A stretch of 64,000 nucleotides of DNA from Shouchella lonarensis (GTDB lineage Bacteria; Bacillota; Bacilli; Bacillales; Bacillaceae_D), in the NCBI RefSeq assembly GCF_900096965.1, contig NZ_FMYM01000011.1, forward strand, positions 1 through 64,000. Reading direction: 5' to 3'. Each line of letters starts with the position of its first letter. The first letter of the stretch is position 1. Under the pieces are notes generated by a model. It was not told where the DNA came from. It saw only the letters and a program-made list of their open reading frames with translations, and made no database searches. This document shows, in pieces, positions 56,390 through 64,000 of the stretch. The position numbers were made by a program, and so were the translations under genes.

Positions 56390-57049
56390 TTACTGATTAA
56401 ACTTCACTTTAAGTCCAAGTGCTTGTATAAACGGGACCGCTTGTTCAGGAGAAATAATGCAACCTTTTAAGTCATCAGCCGAAACGAGTAATTTTTCAAA
56501 TGAACATTTGCTCAAGTCAATACCAGAAAGACTTGTTTGATGAATCTCGACATCATTAATATTAATCTCGATTAATTCGACATTTGAAAACTTGTTATTG
56601 TAAAAACTAGATTCATCTAACACACTTTTTAAATATGCGCTATATTTAAAGTCGCAATCACCGTAGATAACAAGAGGTGCATAACAGTTATTGAAAGTAA
56701 CATGACGAAATGCACTCGCCGTAAAAGTTACACCACTAAGTTTGCAATCAATAAATTCGACACGATGGAAGATCGCTTGTTCGAACGCGGTGTTGGAGAG
56801 ATCACATTTTATAAAAATAACATCACACCATTCAGAACGATTAAAATTAGTCGCTATGAAATCAATTTGCGTAAGTGTTACTTCTGAAAAAATAAGGTGA
56901 TTGGTGATCCGATGGGATAGGTCACTTTTTACAAGGGCCACACGTTTATAGTGATCTTCATCCTCCAAAGTAAGGTTCCTGACATGTTTCAGTTTGTCTG
57001 AGTTAATTTTTGGGGGGATAACCTCTCTTTTTTTCTTGACCACCGTCAT
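56390..57049 (-). CDS. Pentapeptide-repeat protein
   Basis: A 219-aa protein with imperfect A(D/N)LxX-type repeats through most of its length (LTQIDF, CDLSNTAFEQAIF, CKLSGVTF, TSLSGIDLSKCSF), ending LKGCIISPEQAVPFIQALG. The right-handed beta-helix of this family can mimic DNA and protect gyrase (Qnr, McbG, AlbG). AAGGAGAG supports ATG 57049; the frame is open to 57091. It is downstream of the P450 remnant on the same strand. Immunity role is inference. Confidence 0.82.
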   Translation of the reverse strand: MTVVKKKREVIPPKINSDKLKHVRNLTLEDEDHYKRVALVKSDLSHRITNHLIFSEVTLTQIDFIATNFNRSEWCDVIFIKCDLSNTAFEQAIFHRVEFIDCKLSGVTFTASAFRHVTFNNCYAPLVIYGDCDFKYSAYLKSVLDESSFYNNKFSNVELIEININDVEIHQTSLSGIDLSKCSFEKLLVSADDLKGCIISPEQAVPFIQALGLKVKFNQ

Positions 57050-57152
57050 CACTCTCCTTATGGGATTGAAAATCAAAAACAATACTCTCATGTTTTATCT
57101 ATGTTTTACAATGTAATTAGAGCAGACAGTGGAACTTAATATAACTGTGTTC

Positions 57153-58175
57153 TCAACTGAATTCAAAGAAAATTAACTTTTGGTGTAATAGATGCCCCAC
57201 TAAAGTCTTTATCATCTGATTTGTAAAATTTTTTCCCAAACATTGATGATCTCCAACCCCAAAACTCAAACTATCATTCAGGTTACTACGGTTTGGCGAG
57301 AACATATGAGGGCATTCGAAAACAGCACTATCCTGAGAAGCCTTTGATATAAGTATACTAAGTTTATCGCCCTTCCTTACCAGTCTACTTCCTACTTGAA
57401 CATCTTCTAATGCAAACCTGCTAAGAAATAATCCATCCATTAATCGAGCACTCTCTTCCACTGCATAGTCCAATGACATTTCTCCTGTCATGACACGCAT
57501 ATAATTATATGGCGTACCAAAGATATTTTTTAATACCATTATAGGTAATTCCATAGTTTTATCAGAAGATAGCATGTCGAAAAATGGAATTAGCATGCTT
57601 ACTTTCTCCACCAAAGTCAGATTATCTTTTTCACAAAGATAACCAATATAACTTTTTTGGTCCTTGCTCTCTTTAAGAACTTCCTGCAAGCGATAGTTAA
57701 TATAGCTATATAACTCTTTGGATTTGATTGGTTTTCAACATTATAATGTTCAGCAAGACCAAACGCCGCCATAATCTCTTTAGAAAACGATGTATCAATT
57801 CCCAACACATCAGATATTGATCTGATACAATATGGTTTAATAATATCATGAATAACACTCACTTCGCCAATGGAAGACGTTTTACTTTATAACTGAACAA
57901 CAGCTTCCATCGCACTCTTGTCAAAAAAACTTTTATTATACTCTTCTGTTTTTCTGTTTTCCTTCTGGTGAAAAAGCTTGCAAACACCTGTTTTAAGCGT
58001 TTAAAATCTTGCTCTTATGCTATCGTCAAGGCGAGGAAAAAGCTTGGTGTATCACTGCTAATCTCATCCACTCTAGGTGTCCGAAATTTATTCGATTTCA
58101 ATATAAATTGGCTTTCTTGATGTCCGTACACAAGCCATTTTCTTTGATTCTTACTATACTCCATATTGTTCATTA
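57153..58175 (-). pseudogene. Cytochrome P450, decayed
   Basis: Start at ATG 58175 with AGGTGG. The N-terminal part (to ~58020) runs into a stop. The continuation (SIRARF ... KRLKQVFASFFTRR, then KSAMEAVVQ and KPYCIRSISDVLGID) is spread over other frames with an in-frame TAA near 57885. A further shift near 57720 leads into the intact C-terminal part with the ExxR motif (EESAR) and the haem loop FGVGDHQCLG. At least three frameshifts; total ~340 codons instead of ~400. Probably a lost oxidation step of the neighbouring pathway. Confidence 0.78.
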
Positions 58176-58343
58176 GAAACAACCACCTCATTAACTTACC
58201 CACCAGTATTTAAAGCCCCGTGCAACCTATATAATAACACCGATATTCATTCGAAATAGATATAACACACATCTGATAGATACTTAACATATAATTCTAA
58301 TAAATAGAACCCACCATTTCATTCCTCCATCGGGGAAGACCCT

Positions 58344-60446
58344 TCACTTTTTATTACTATACAGAGACTTAAAAAATTTATAAGCATCATACTGATTGGC
58401 AACTCCACTTAACAAAGTTGCTATTTCGACATCATTTTTATCATTTGAATGTTCCATTGCTTCCAACACCAAAGAAGCGCCAGTAGGATAATTCATCATT
58501 TTCATAAGCTCATTCCTATAAACTTCCACTTGGCTTTTCTTTTTATATTGTTCATTCTTTTTTAATGCCTGTCTTAGCATAAAAGAATAATACATTTCTT
58601 TATCACGATTATTCCAATCTTCTAGATCAATGGTATGCTCTTCCAGAAGAGTTAGGGCCTCGTTAGAGAAACCAGCAGCCTCCAAGCTCATTACCAACCT
58701 CATTAAATTCACCGCACTGGAGTCAAACAAAGACTTTTTCAGGGACAAAATATCTTTTTCAGGGATCTTATCTTTCTCGATACAATAATTTCCGATAATC
58801 AATACATCTATGTTTGACAAAAGAAACTGCCTTACAGCGTCCTCAGGAGTTTCTACAAGAGGCTCTCCCATTACATTAAATGAAGTATTAAGCACAGCAT
58901 TTACACCTATAATATCTCCCACGTTCTTGATCAGCGAGAAATACAATGGTTGAACTTCTTTTTTGACTTCTTGGAATCGAACTGTTCCATCCACATGTCT
59001 TACTTCTTTTAGTACGCCCTTTGCTTTTGCTAAATTTAACATATAGGGTGACAACGATTTAACATATGTGTTCTTTTCAAAAATTTTACTGTGCTCTTCT
59101 GGGACAATACTCACACCAAAAGGCCTGAAACTTTCTCTATATTTGATATTTTTATTGATCTTATCCACTACTAGTGGCTGAACTGGAGAAGCTAATATAC
59201 TTCTTGCTCCAAGCGCTCTTGGGCCCCATTCACTCCCCCCCTGAAACCATCCCACGACTTTTTCCTCACCTAAAAACGCAGCGCCACTCTCGCTAGGATT
59301 AACTGTCACAGCATATTTTAAAAGCCCTAATTTATCGATAGATGAGCATATCTCATCATTACTATAAGACTTTCCCAAGAACGGATTAAATAGTTGACAT
59401 GATTTCTTTCTTCCTAATCTCTCTATCCAGCAATAATAACAAAGACCAATTGCCACACCATCATCTGTTGCTGCAGGTTGAATAAAAACATCTTCCCAAC
59501 CATGACTTTTGAACTTACTGTTAGCTGTGCAGTTTAATGCAACACCGCCAGCATAACTTAAATTATTACTATCCGTCAAACCCATTAGTAACAAAGAAAT
59601 GGCTTCAATAGCTTTTTCAAGCTCTTCTTGAGCTTTAAAGGCTAGATCAAATGCAAGTTGAGTATTCCAATCGACAGGAACATATTTATATAAAAAATCT
59701 TGTATACTATTAATAGATTTCTCTTCCATTCCTTTTCGAAACGGTAAAATATTGGAGAAAAATGCATCTAAGCGCGCCAAATTAATGTGAATATCTCCAT
59801 TTCTTGATATATCTAACAAACTTCCCCAATATTCTCTCTTTTTACCATACGGTGCTAATCCCATCAATTTACCCGCTGAAGGAACCCCAGCTTCACTTAG
59901 ACCAATTAAAGCTGCGAAAATATCGTAAAACATCCCAAGACTGAGATTATTCGTGTCTCCATAAAAAGATTTAATCAACTCCAACTTGCTATCTTTGGAA
60001 TGATAAAGTGTTACCTTTTCGAAACGTCCATCTCCAACATGATGTCCTTGCTCATCAATTACTAGGACAGCACTTTCATAAAATGGGCTCACACCATAAG
60101 CACTGTAAGCATGCATTAAATGGTGAGATGGAATATCTGCTTCGATTACTTTTTCTTTCCCGATGGGGACATACTTAAGCAATTCCTTTTTACAACTTTT
60201 GATGGAACGTCCACAAACCAGAAAGTCAACTTGGTTCAATTCTATTCCAGATTGCTGTAGAACATAAGTAATTGATGCCAAGGGAGGCAAAACAATTTCC
60301 CTATCATTTTTTGCGTAAAATCCGTCAGATTTTTTGCGCCTATCTAATCTTTCCTCACTTATTGCGGAAATAATTTCTCCATCTTTCATTAATGCTGCTG
60401 ACCTATCATGATTTGACATGCTCACTCCCAATATATAGGTTGGCAT
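58344..60446 (-). CDS. NodU/CmcH-family O-carbamoyltransferase
   Basis: A 700-aa enzyme of the family that transfers carbamoyl from carbamoyl phosphate via a carbamoyl-adenylate (TobZ, CmcH, NodU). N-terminal Kae1-like domain: GVSMSNHDRSAAL at 7-19 and metal-binding SHHLMHAYSAY at 107-117; also LSYAGGVALNC. C-terminal YrdC-like domain follows GSEWGPRALGARSI. About 110-130 extra helical residues at the C terminus exceed the usual ~570 aa. GAGGTGATG precedes the ATG. It lies 160 bp downstream of the B12 radical SAM gene. The acceptor hydroxyl is unknown. Confidence 0.88.
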   Translation of the reverse strand: MPTYILGVSMSNHDRSAALMKDGEIISAISEERLDRRKKSDGFYAKNDREIVLPPLASITYVLQQSGIELNQVDFLVCGRSIKSCKKELLKYVPIGKEKVIEADIPSHHLMHAYSAYGVSPFYESAVLVIDEQGHHVGDGRFEKVTLYHSKDSKLELIKSFYGDTNNLSLGMFYDIFAALIGLSEAGVPSAGKLMGLAPYGKKREYWGSLLDISRNGDIHINLARLDAFFSNILPFRKGMEEKSINSIQDFLYKYVPVDWNTQLAFDLAFKAQEELEKAIEAISLLLMGLTDSNNLSYAGGVALNCTANSKFKSHGWEDVFIQPAATDDGVAIGLCYYCWIERLGRKKSCQLFNPFLGKSYSNDEICSSIDKLGLLKYAVTVNPSESGAAFLGEEKVVGWFQGGSEWGPRALGARSILASPVQPLVVDKINKNIKYRESFRPFGVSIVPEEHSKIFEKNTYVKSLSPYMLNLAKAKGVLKEVRHVDGTVRFQEVKKEVQPLYFSLIKNVGDIIGVNAVLNTSFNVMGEPLVETPEDAVRQFLLSNIDVLIIGNYCIEKDKIPEKDILSLKKSLFDSSAVNLMRLVMSLEAAGFSNEALTLLEEHTIDLEDWNNRDKEMYYSFMLRQALKKNEQYKKKSQVEVYRNELMKMMNYPTGASLVLEAMEHSNDKNDVEIATLLSGVANQYDAYKFFKSLYSNKK

Positions 60447-60606
60447 AAAATCATCACCTCTTTTGCTGAATTCATCCCACAGAGATCCAACTTACGTAGT
60501 AAAACCCTCACATAATATACTTATTCCACTGCATAAACAACTTTAAAATTCACTGTGAGAATAATATACATTGTATGTCTGCCTCCTGATAGTTCACACT
60601 CGACAG

Positions 60607-62085
60607 TCACTTACTATAGTGAATTAGATTGAATATCCTTCTCAATTCCTTTTTGTTCACATTCCTTATTTCTTTATCAAATTTTCCCAACCTAACAGAC
60701 TCCCTGACCTCAGAGATCAACAACTGACTCATTAAATAAGCAATAAATACTTGCTCCCGGTTGACATGGGATGAGATAACACTTGGATAACCACCCGATT
60801 CTTGCATATCTTCCAGTCCAGCAACAATATCAAAGTTGTATTTAGCACAACGCTCTGCATATTCAGTTCCTGGATGAGGACAATACACATAGGTGTTTAT
60901 ATTGTCTACAACACCTGTGTTCAAAAAATTAAAAATTGAACCTAATGACGTTATCAACGAATCAACCGTTTCTTCAGGAGTCCCTATTATCCACTCTAAG
61001 TGAACCTTTAAATTAGCATTTCTAGCTATTTCAATTGCAGACAATACAATATCTAGATTCTGACCTTTAGACATTTTTCTCAAAATACTATCATTTGGGT
61101 TATCTAACCCTAAATAGACTCTATTAGTTATAGGCTGGAGGTGCACAGCAATTCTTTCATTCAACAATGTTGAATGCGTATATAGCCCTTCAAGAAAAAT
61201 ATTGTTCCTGGAAAAGACTTTAGAAACCTCAATAACATGCTCCTCATCCCTAGTGAATATTTCATCCTCCAAGAAGCAAATATAACCTCGATTCCCGATA
61301 TGCTCCTTAAAAAATTGGACCTCTCTCTCGACTTTTCCAGCACTTTTTTTTCTATAATTCAACCAGTTAGGAACACCACTACAAAATTTGCACTTAAACT
61401 TACATCCAAAACTCGTTCTCATACTAAAAGGAATATTTTTAGGCTCTCTCCCAGTGAAGCTTTTATACAATTCGAACGCGGGACCTAATAAATTATACGC
61501 CGGCAGAGCCATATTTTCAATATTGTTTACAACACAAGGAACTGGCTCTCTATCCGAATCCCGAACACATATGGAGTTAAATTTTTCAAAAGCGCTATGC
61601 ATGCCTTCATCTAAAATGGTATTCAGAATGTCAGATATAGTTTCTTCGGGCTCGCCTACTACTGAAAAATCCATCTGCGGAACTTCTCCAAATAGCCTTT
61701 TCTTTAGAACTGTGCTTAACCTTCCTACAGTACCGATTAAAGAATTACGATGAACCTCTTTGACTATCTTTGATATAATCTTCATACCGTACACTGCTGC
61801 TGTGCTTCTACTCGGTATAAAATAGTCTGTAGAAAACAAGTAAATTTTAGCAGGGTTATCTTTGATTAAATTCAATAAAAACTCATGATCAGTGTCCTCA
61901 TCAAACCCACTCATGATATTAATTAATGGATAATACACTACACTTAAACCTACTCTGTGTATCTCCCCAGTAATTATTAGTGGAGGAGAATCCCATGGCT
62001 CACTTACAGGATAAACTTTAGAGATTGCTGTCCTAAATGTTGGACGACGAAACGGGGCAATTACCACAACATCTGTTATATTCAT
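60607..62085 (-). CDS. B12-binding domain radical SAM enzyme
   Basis: A 492-aa enzyme. Residues ~1-160 form a cobalamin-binding-like Rossmann domain (without an obvious DxHxxG motif). The radical SAM core has Cys228-x3-Cys232-x2-Cys235 (CKFKCKFC) for the 4Fe-4S cluster. Family members methylate unactivated carbons or rearrange substrates in natural-product pathways. Start overlaps the stop of the preceding small gene (4 bp); AAAGGAG present. Likely a tailoring enzyme for the nearby peptide. Confidence 0.87.
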   Translation of the reverse strand: MNITDVVVIAPFRRPTFRTAISKVYPVSEPWDSPPLIITGEIHRVGLSVVYYPLINIMSGFDEDTDHEFLLNLIKDNPAKIYLFSTDYFIPSRSTAAVYGMKIISKIVKEVHRNSLIGTVGRLSTVLKKRLFGEVPQMDFSVVGEPEETISDILNTILDEGMHSAFEKFNSICVRDSDREPVPCVVNNIENMALPAYNLLGPAFELYKSFTGREPKNIPFSMRTSFGCKFKCKFCSGVPNWLNYRKKSAGKVEREVQFFKEHIGNRGYICFLEDEIFTRDEEHVIEVSKVFSRNNIFLEGLYTHSTLLNERIAVHLQPITNRVYLGLDNPNDSILRKMSKGQNLDIVLSAIEIARNANLKVHLEWIIGTPEETVDSLITSLGSIFNFLNTGVVDNINTYVYCPHPGTEYAERCAKYNFDIVAGLEDMQESGGYPSVISSHVNREQVFIAYLMSQLLISEVRESVRLGKFDKEIRNVNKKELRRIFNLIHYSK

Positions 62086-62414
62086 TCTTTAACTCCTTTA
62101 CCCTCGAAGAATTCTTCAATCCAATCAAACCACACATTCCATGGTTTACAACGCGACACATCTAAACCTGCCCGAGAAAGATCATGAAATATAGACCATA
62201 ATAGATGATAAGTTTCTTCTTTATCCATGTTACTGATATTACAAATCTCAAATAAACCTGCTCGCGGATCAGTATCACTAACAACGTCACAAATCAATGC
62301 CAGGTCCTCATTTCCTGTGATTATAGTGCCTCCAAAACGAAACTCACATCCGTTTTTACTTCTATAATATCTTATAGAACTACACCCACATTCAAAAACC
62401 TTCATATCAGACAC
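62082..62414 (-). CDS. Small protein of the radical SAM cluster (RRE/PqqD-like candidate)
   Basis: A 110-aa protein, GTG start after GGAGG (ATG 62405 possible). N-terminal strand-rich part with Cys9/Cys11 (FECGCSSIRYY), C-terminal helical part (KEETYHLLWSIFHDLSRAGLDV) resembling the end of PqqD-type RiPP recognition elements. It overlaps the SPASM gene by 8 bp and the B12 enzyme by 4 bp. I infer that it binds the precursor for the radical SAM enzymes; the family is not certain. Confidence 0.65.
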   Translation of the reverse strand: MSDMKVFECGCSSIRYYRSKNGCEFRFGGTIITGNEDLALICDVVSDTDPRAGLFEICNISNMDKEETYHLLWSIFHDLSRAGLDVSRCKPWNVWFDWIEEFFEGKGVKE

Positions 62415-63555
62415 TGGTCAAAACCCCTCCTTTATTTACAATAGGACACATATAGTCTTTTCCATTTAGATTTTTCGTTTGAGAGAATGACCTAGACCTG
62501 GACCCACCACCACAAACTTCTTGAAGTTTACATTGTTCGCACTGGCCATCTATATCATGGATATCCATGTTTCGTATTTTATTTAAAACAGGGGATTCTG
62601 TCCAAATTTCTCTCATAGAGGACTTTCTTAAGTTCCCACATCTTGCATTATCTTCTCCGATTAATAACACAGTCGGATAAACATCCCCATTTGATGATAC
62701 TGAGATCTCCATTTTTCCTAGAACATCTCCAATTGAAGTATGCGCACTATATAACTTCTCCCTTAAGGGACTTCTATAGTTCCATATACCTTCCGCCTGT
62801 TCTAAATTAATATTGCCTTCAATTAACGGTAAATAAAATTCCCATGCCGATGGCACTGAGATTTGCATATGTGGGATTTCTCCATTTAACTTCAATGAAG
62901 TAAGCTTCGAAAATGTCTGTGACCATAACCAAAATGGGAGCTCAAATTCATCTAAATGCTTCTTACCATAACCGCCAGGAAAAAACTTGATCCCTACAAA
63001 AGATTTAGCACCTAATTCCATAGCTAAATTGTAAGTTGGAAGGATATCTTCTATTGTCGCTTTTGTTATTGTGAAGTTTACCGATGTTTCAAATCCTTCA
63101 TTAACAACTTTCTTGACACCTGCTTTTACCTTTTCAAATACAGGAACAGGGTCAAATCGAGGATTATTCAATTGTTTCCTCAACACTGTGTAATTATCAG
63201 GAGTTGAGCCGTCAATACTTACATTTAACACCAAACCGGGGCATCTTTTTTTTAAATCAGCCACTATATTATCCCTAAAAAACAATCCATTTGTTATTAC
63301 AGAGACGGTCCATCCAGGAAGTTTACATGAATATTCCAGAATATCCAATATATCTCTTCTAATAAAGGGCTCTCCCCCGGCAAACGCTATCTTTAACGTT
63401 CCCATCTCATGTAATTCCTTGATTACCTTAAGAATCTCTGGCGTTTTCAGTTCATTATCTAATTTCGGACCGGACGAACTATGGCAATGCGCACATGCTA
63501 AATTGCAACCATTAGTCAAGTTAAAGTCTACATGCGAGGGTCCCCTAGTAAACAT
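62407..63555 (-). CDS. SPASM-domain radical SAM peptide-modifying enzyme
   Basis: A 382-aa enzyme with Cys17-x3-Cys21-x2-Cys24 (CNLACAHC), GGEP at about 60, and a C-terminal SPASM domain (CGNL ... CEQCKLQEVCGGGSR ... MCPI) for auxiliary Fe-S clusters. This is the architecture of PqqE, MftC, AlbA and cyclophane-forming peptide maturases. AGGAGG precedes ATG. It is 114 bp downstream of the 54-aa peptide gene, past a G/C hairpin. Predicted to crosslink or oxidise that peptide. Confidence 0.92.
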   Translation of the reverse strand: MFTRGPSHVDFNLTNGCNLACAHCHSSSGPKLDNELKTPEILKVIKELHEMGTLKIAFAGGEPFIRRDILDILEYSCKLPGWTVSVITNGLFFRDNIVADLKKRCPGLVLNVSIDGSTPDNYTVLRKQLNNPRFDPVPVFEKVKAGVKKVVNEGFETSVNFTITKATIEDILPTYNLAMELGAKSFVGIKFFPGGYGKKHLDEFELPFWLWSQTFSKLTSLKLNGEIPHMQISVPSAWEFYLPLIEGNINLEQAEGIWNYRSPLREKLYSAHTSIGDVLGKMEISVSSNGDVYPTVLLIGEDNARCGNLRKSSMREIWTESPVLNKIRNMDIHDIDGQCEQCKLQEVCGGGSRSRSFSQTKNLNGKDYMCPIVNKGGVLTSV

Positions 63556-63621
63556 TACAAATTCCTCCTAAAAAATCTTTTATGGAAAATCATTGTATAT
63601 AGTTTTTAATCAAAACATATG

Positions 63622-63650
63622 GAAAGAGGGGGGGAACCCCCCCCTCTTTC
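63622..63650 (-). terminator. G7/C8 hairpin between peptide gene and radical SAM gene
   Basis: GAAAGAGGGGGGG / CCCCCCCTCTTTC is a perfect 13-bp stem with a tiny loop. No T run follows, so it may be an attenuator or an mRNA-stabilising 3' end that makes peptide mRNA more abundant than enzyme mRNA. Confidence 0.65.
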
Positions 63651-63668
63651 AGTCAAACACGCAATGAC

Positions 63669-63833
63669 CTATTTTGATTGAATTAATTGTTTTAATTCAT
63701 TTAAAGTCTCTTGCGAAATTTTAACAGGATTGACTGAAGAATCAAACGTTTCTGGCACAGCAGCTGGAGCTGTTCGATTCCATTGCATGGAAGTAACTTG
63801 CGTTACTTCAAAAGCAGGTTTAAATCCACTCAT
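63669..63833 (-). CDS. Candidate RiPP precursor peptide (54 aa)
   Basis: A 54-aa peptide beginning MSGFKPAFEVTQVTSMQWNR; the middle is TAPAAVPETFDSSVNP and the end is a helical, charged VKISQETLNELKQLIQSK. No Cys; a single Trp18 in MQWNRT. A perfect AAAGGGGGTGA site precedes the ATG, which overlaps the end of the upstream transporter gene. A short peptide followed by radical SAM enzymes is the normal RiPP order. The helical C terminus may be the recognition part, with the core around Trp18-Asp31. I know no matching family. Confidence 0.75.
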   Translation of the reverse strand: MSGFKPAFEVTQVTSMQWNRTAPAAVPETFDSSVNPVKISQETLNELKQLIQSK

Positions 63834-64000
63834 TATTTTCACCCCCTTTCAAATGTGATGAGCTACTTTTTTTATCTGCGGATCCGGAAAGATATATTAT
63901 GCAACTTATAACTAACACTCCTGACAAGCAACCAAAAAGCAACATCGCCATATGAAATCCCAATAAGTCCAATAATAACCCTATACCCAACAGTGAAATT
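63820..64000 (-). CDS. Membrane transporter, C-terminal end (partial)
   Basis: The last ~59 codons of a minus-strand gene continuing beyond the window. Two hydrophobic segments (SLLGIGLLLDLLG, MAMLLFGCLSGVLVISCIIY) and a short polar tail (SGSADKKSSSS) resemble the end of an MFS exporter. Its stop lies 14 bp inside the peptide gene, so the two are translated in one transcript. Probably exports the peptide product; family not certain from the tail alone. Confidence 0.55.
   Translation of the reverse strand, partial: ISLLGIGLLLDLLGFHMAMLLFGCLSGVLVISCIIYLSGSADKKSSSSHLKGGENNEWI

Overview
This window is a chromosomal segment of a low-to-moderate GC, endospore-forming Bacillaceae member. A Shouchella/Alkalihalobacillus-like organism is my best guess, not proven. 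Evidence for a spore-former: CmpA and a CotD-like coat protein are encoded, and the ydcA / ydcC-alr-ndoAI-ndoA / tex-sprT-cmpA neighbourhood and a tRNA order (Asn-Ser-Glu-Val-Asp) match Bacillus. Most genes lie on the minus strand.

Layout. 1-590: the 5' end of a 16S rRNA gene with its promoter, preceded by tRNA Arg-Pro-Gly-Ile. 0.77-8 kb: NUDIX hydrolase, arsRBC operon, an aspartate-racemase-like gene, a secreted protein, and a four-gene ABC transporter/regulator operon. 8.19-15.74 kb: a tRNA operon (Asn-Ser // Glu-Val-Asp-Leu-Leu) split at the 3' end of tRNA-Ser by a 6.9-kb insertion. The insertion carries a group II intron and an operon for a small secreted protein plus an ABC transporter; a duplicated tRNA-Ser end marks its far edge. 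15.8-24.3 kb: the conserved sprT/cmpA/tex, ndoA/ndoAI, alr, ydcC and rhomboid block plus an LPxTA surface protein. 24-41.8 kb: envelope genes (YitT, LtaS, VanY-type, CwlK-type and LD-carboxypeptidase enzymes), ald-adeR, sulfurtransferase, amino-acid permease, an HTH-TPR regulator, acyl-CoA dehydrogenase, isochorismatase-like hydrolase, a trypsin-like protease with a stand-alone copy of its N-terminal module, and an AI-2E-family exporter. 41.8-50.4 kb: CotD-like protein, ferredoxin, a large UPF1-like helicase, and a beta-glucoside operon (licT-bglP-bglH) with promoter, cre-like site and RAT/terminator visible. 50.4-54.3 kb: mccB, mccA, yrrT and a secreted aerolysin-like protein.

54.5-64 kb is a second accessory region. 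A DUF368 gene has lost its 5' part at an internally deleted IS3-family element, next to the 3' half of a tRNA-Thr gene and a large dyad, which looks like the scar of an integrated element. Beyond it are a pentapeptide-repeat protein, a decayed cytochrome P450, and a minus-strand cluster reading: membrane transporter (partial) - 54-aa peptide - SPASM radical SAM - 110-aa small protein - B12-binding radical SAM - large NodU/CmcH-type carbamoyltransferase. I read this as an undescribed RiPP-type pathway. The short Cys-free peptide is the likely precursor, the two radical SAM enzymes and the carbamoyltransferase the modifying enzymes, the transporter the exporter, and the pentapeptide-repeat protein possibly immunity. 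The window ends inside this cluster, so its upstream part is unseen. Functional calls rest on sequence motifs read by eye; no database search was run.
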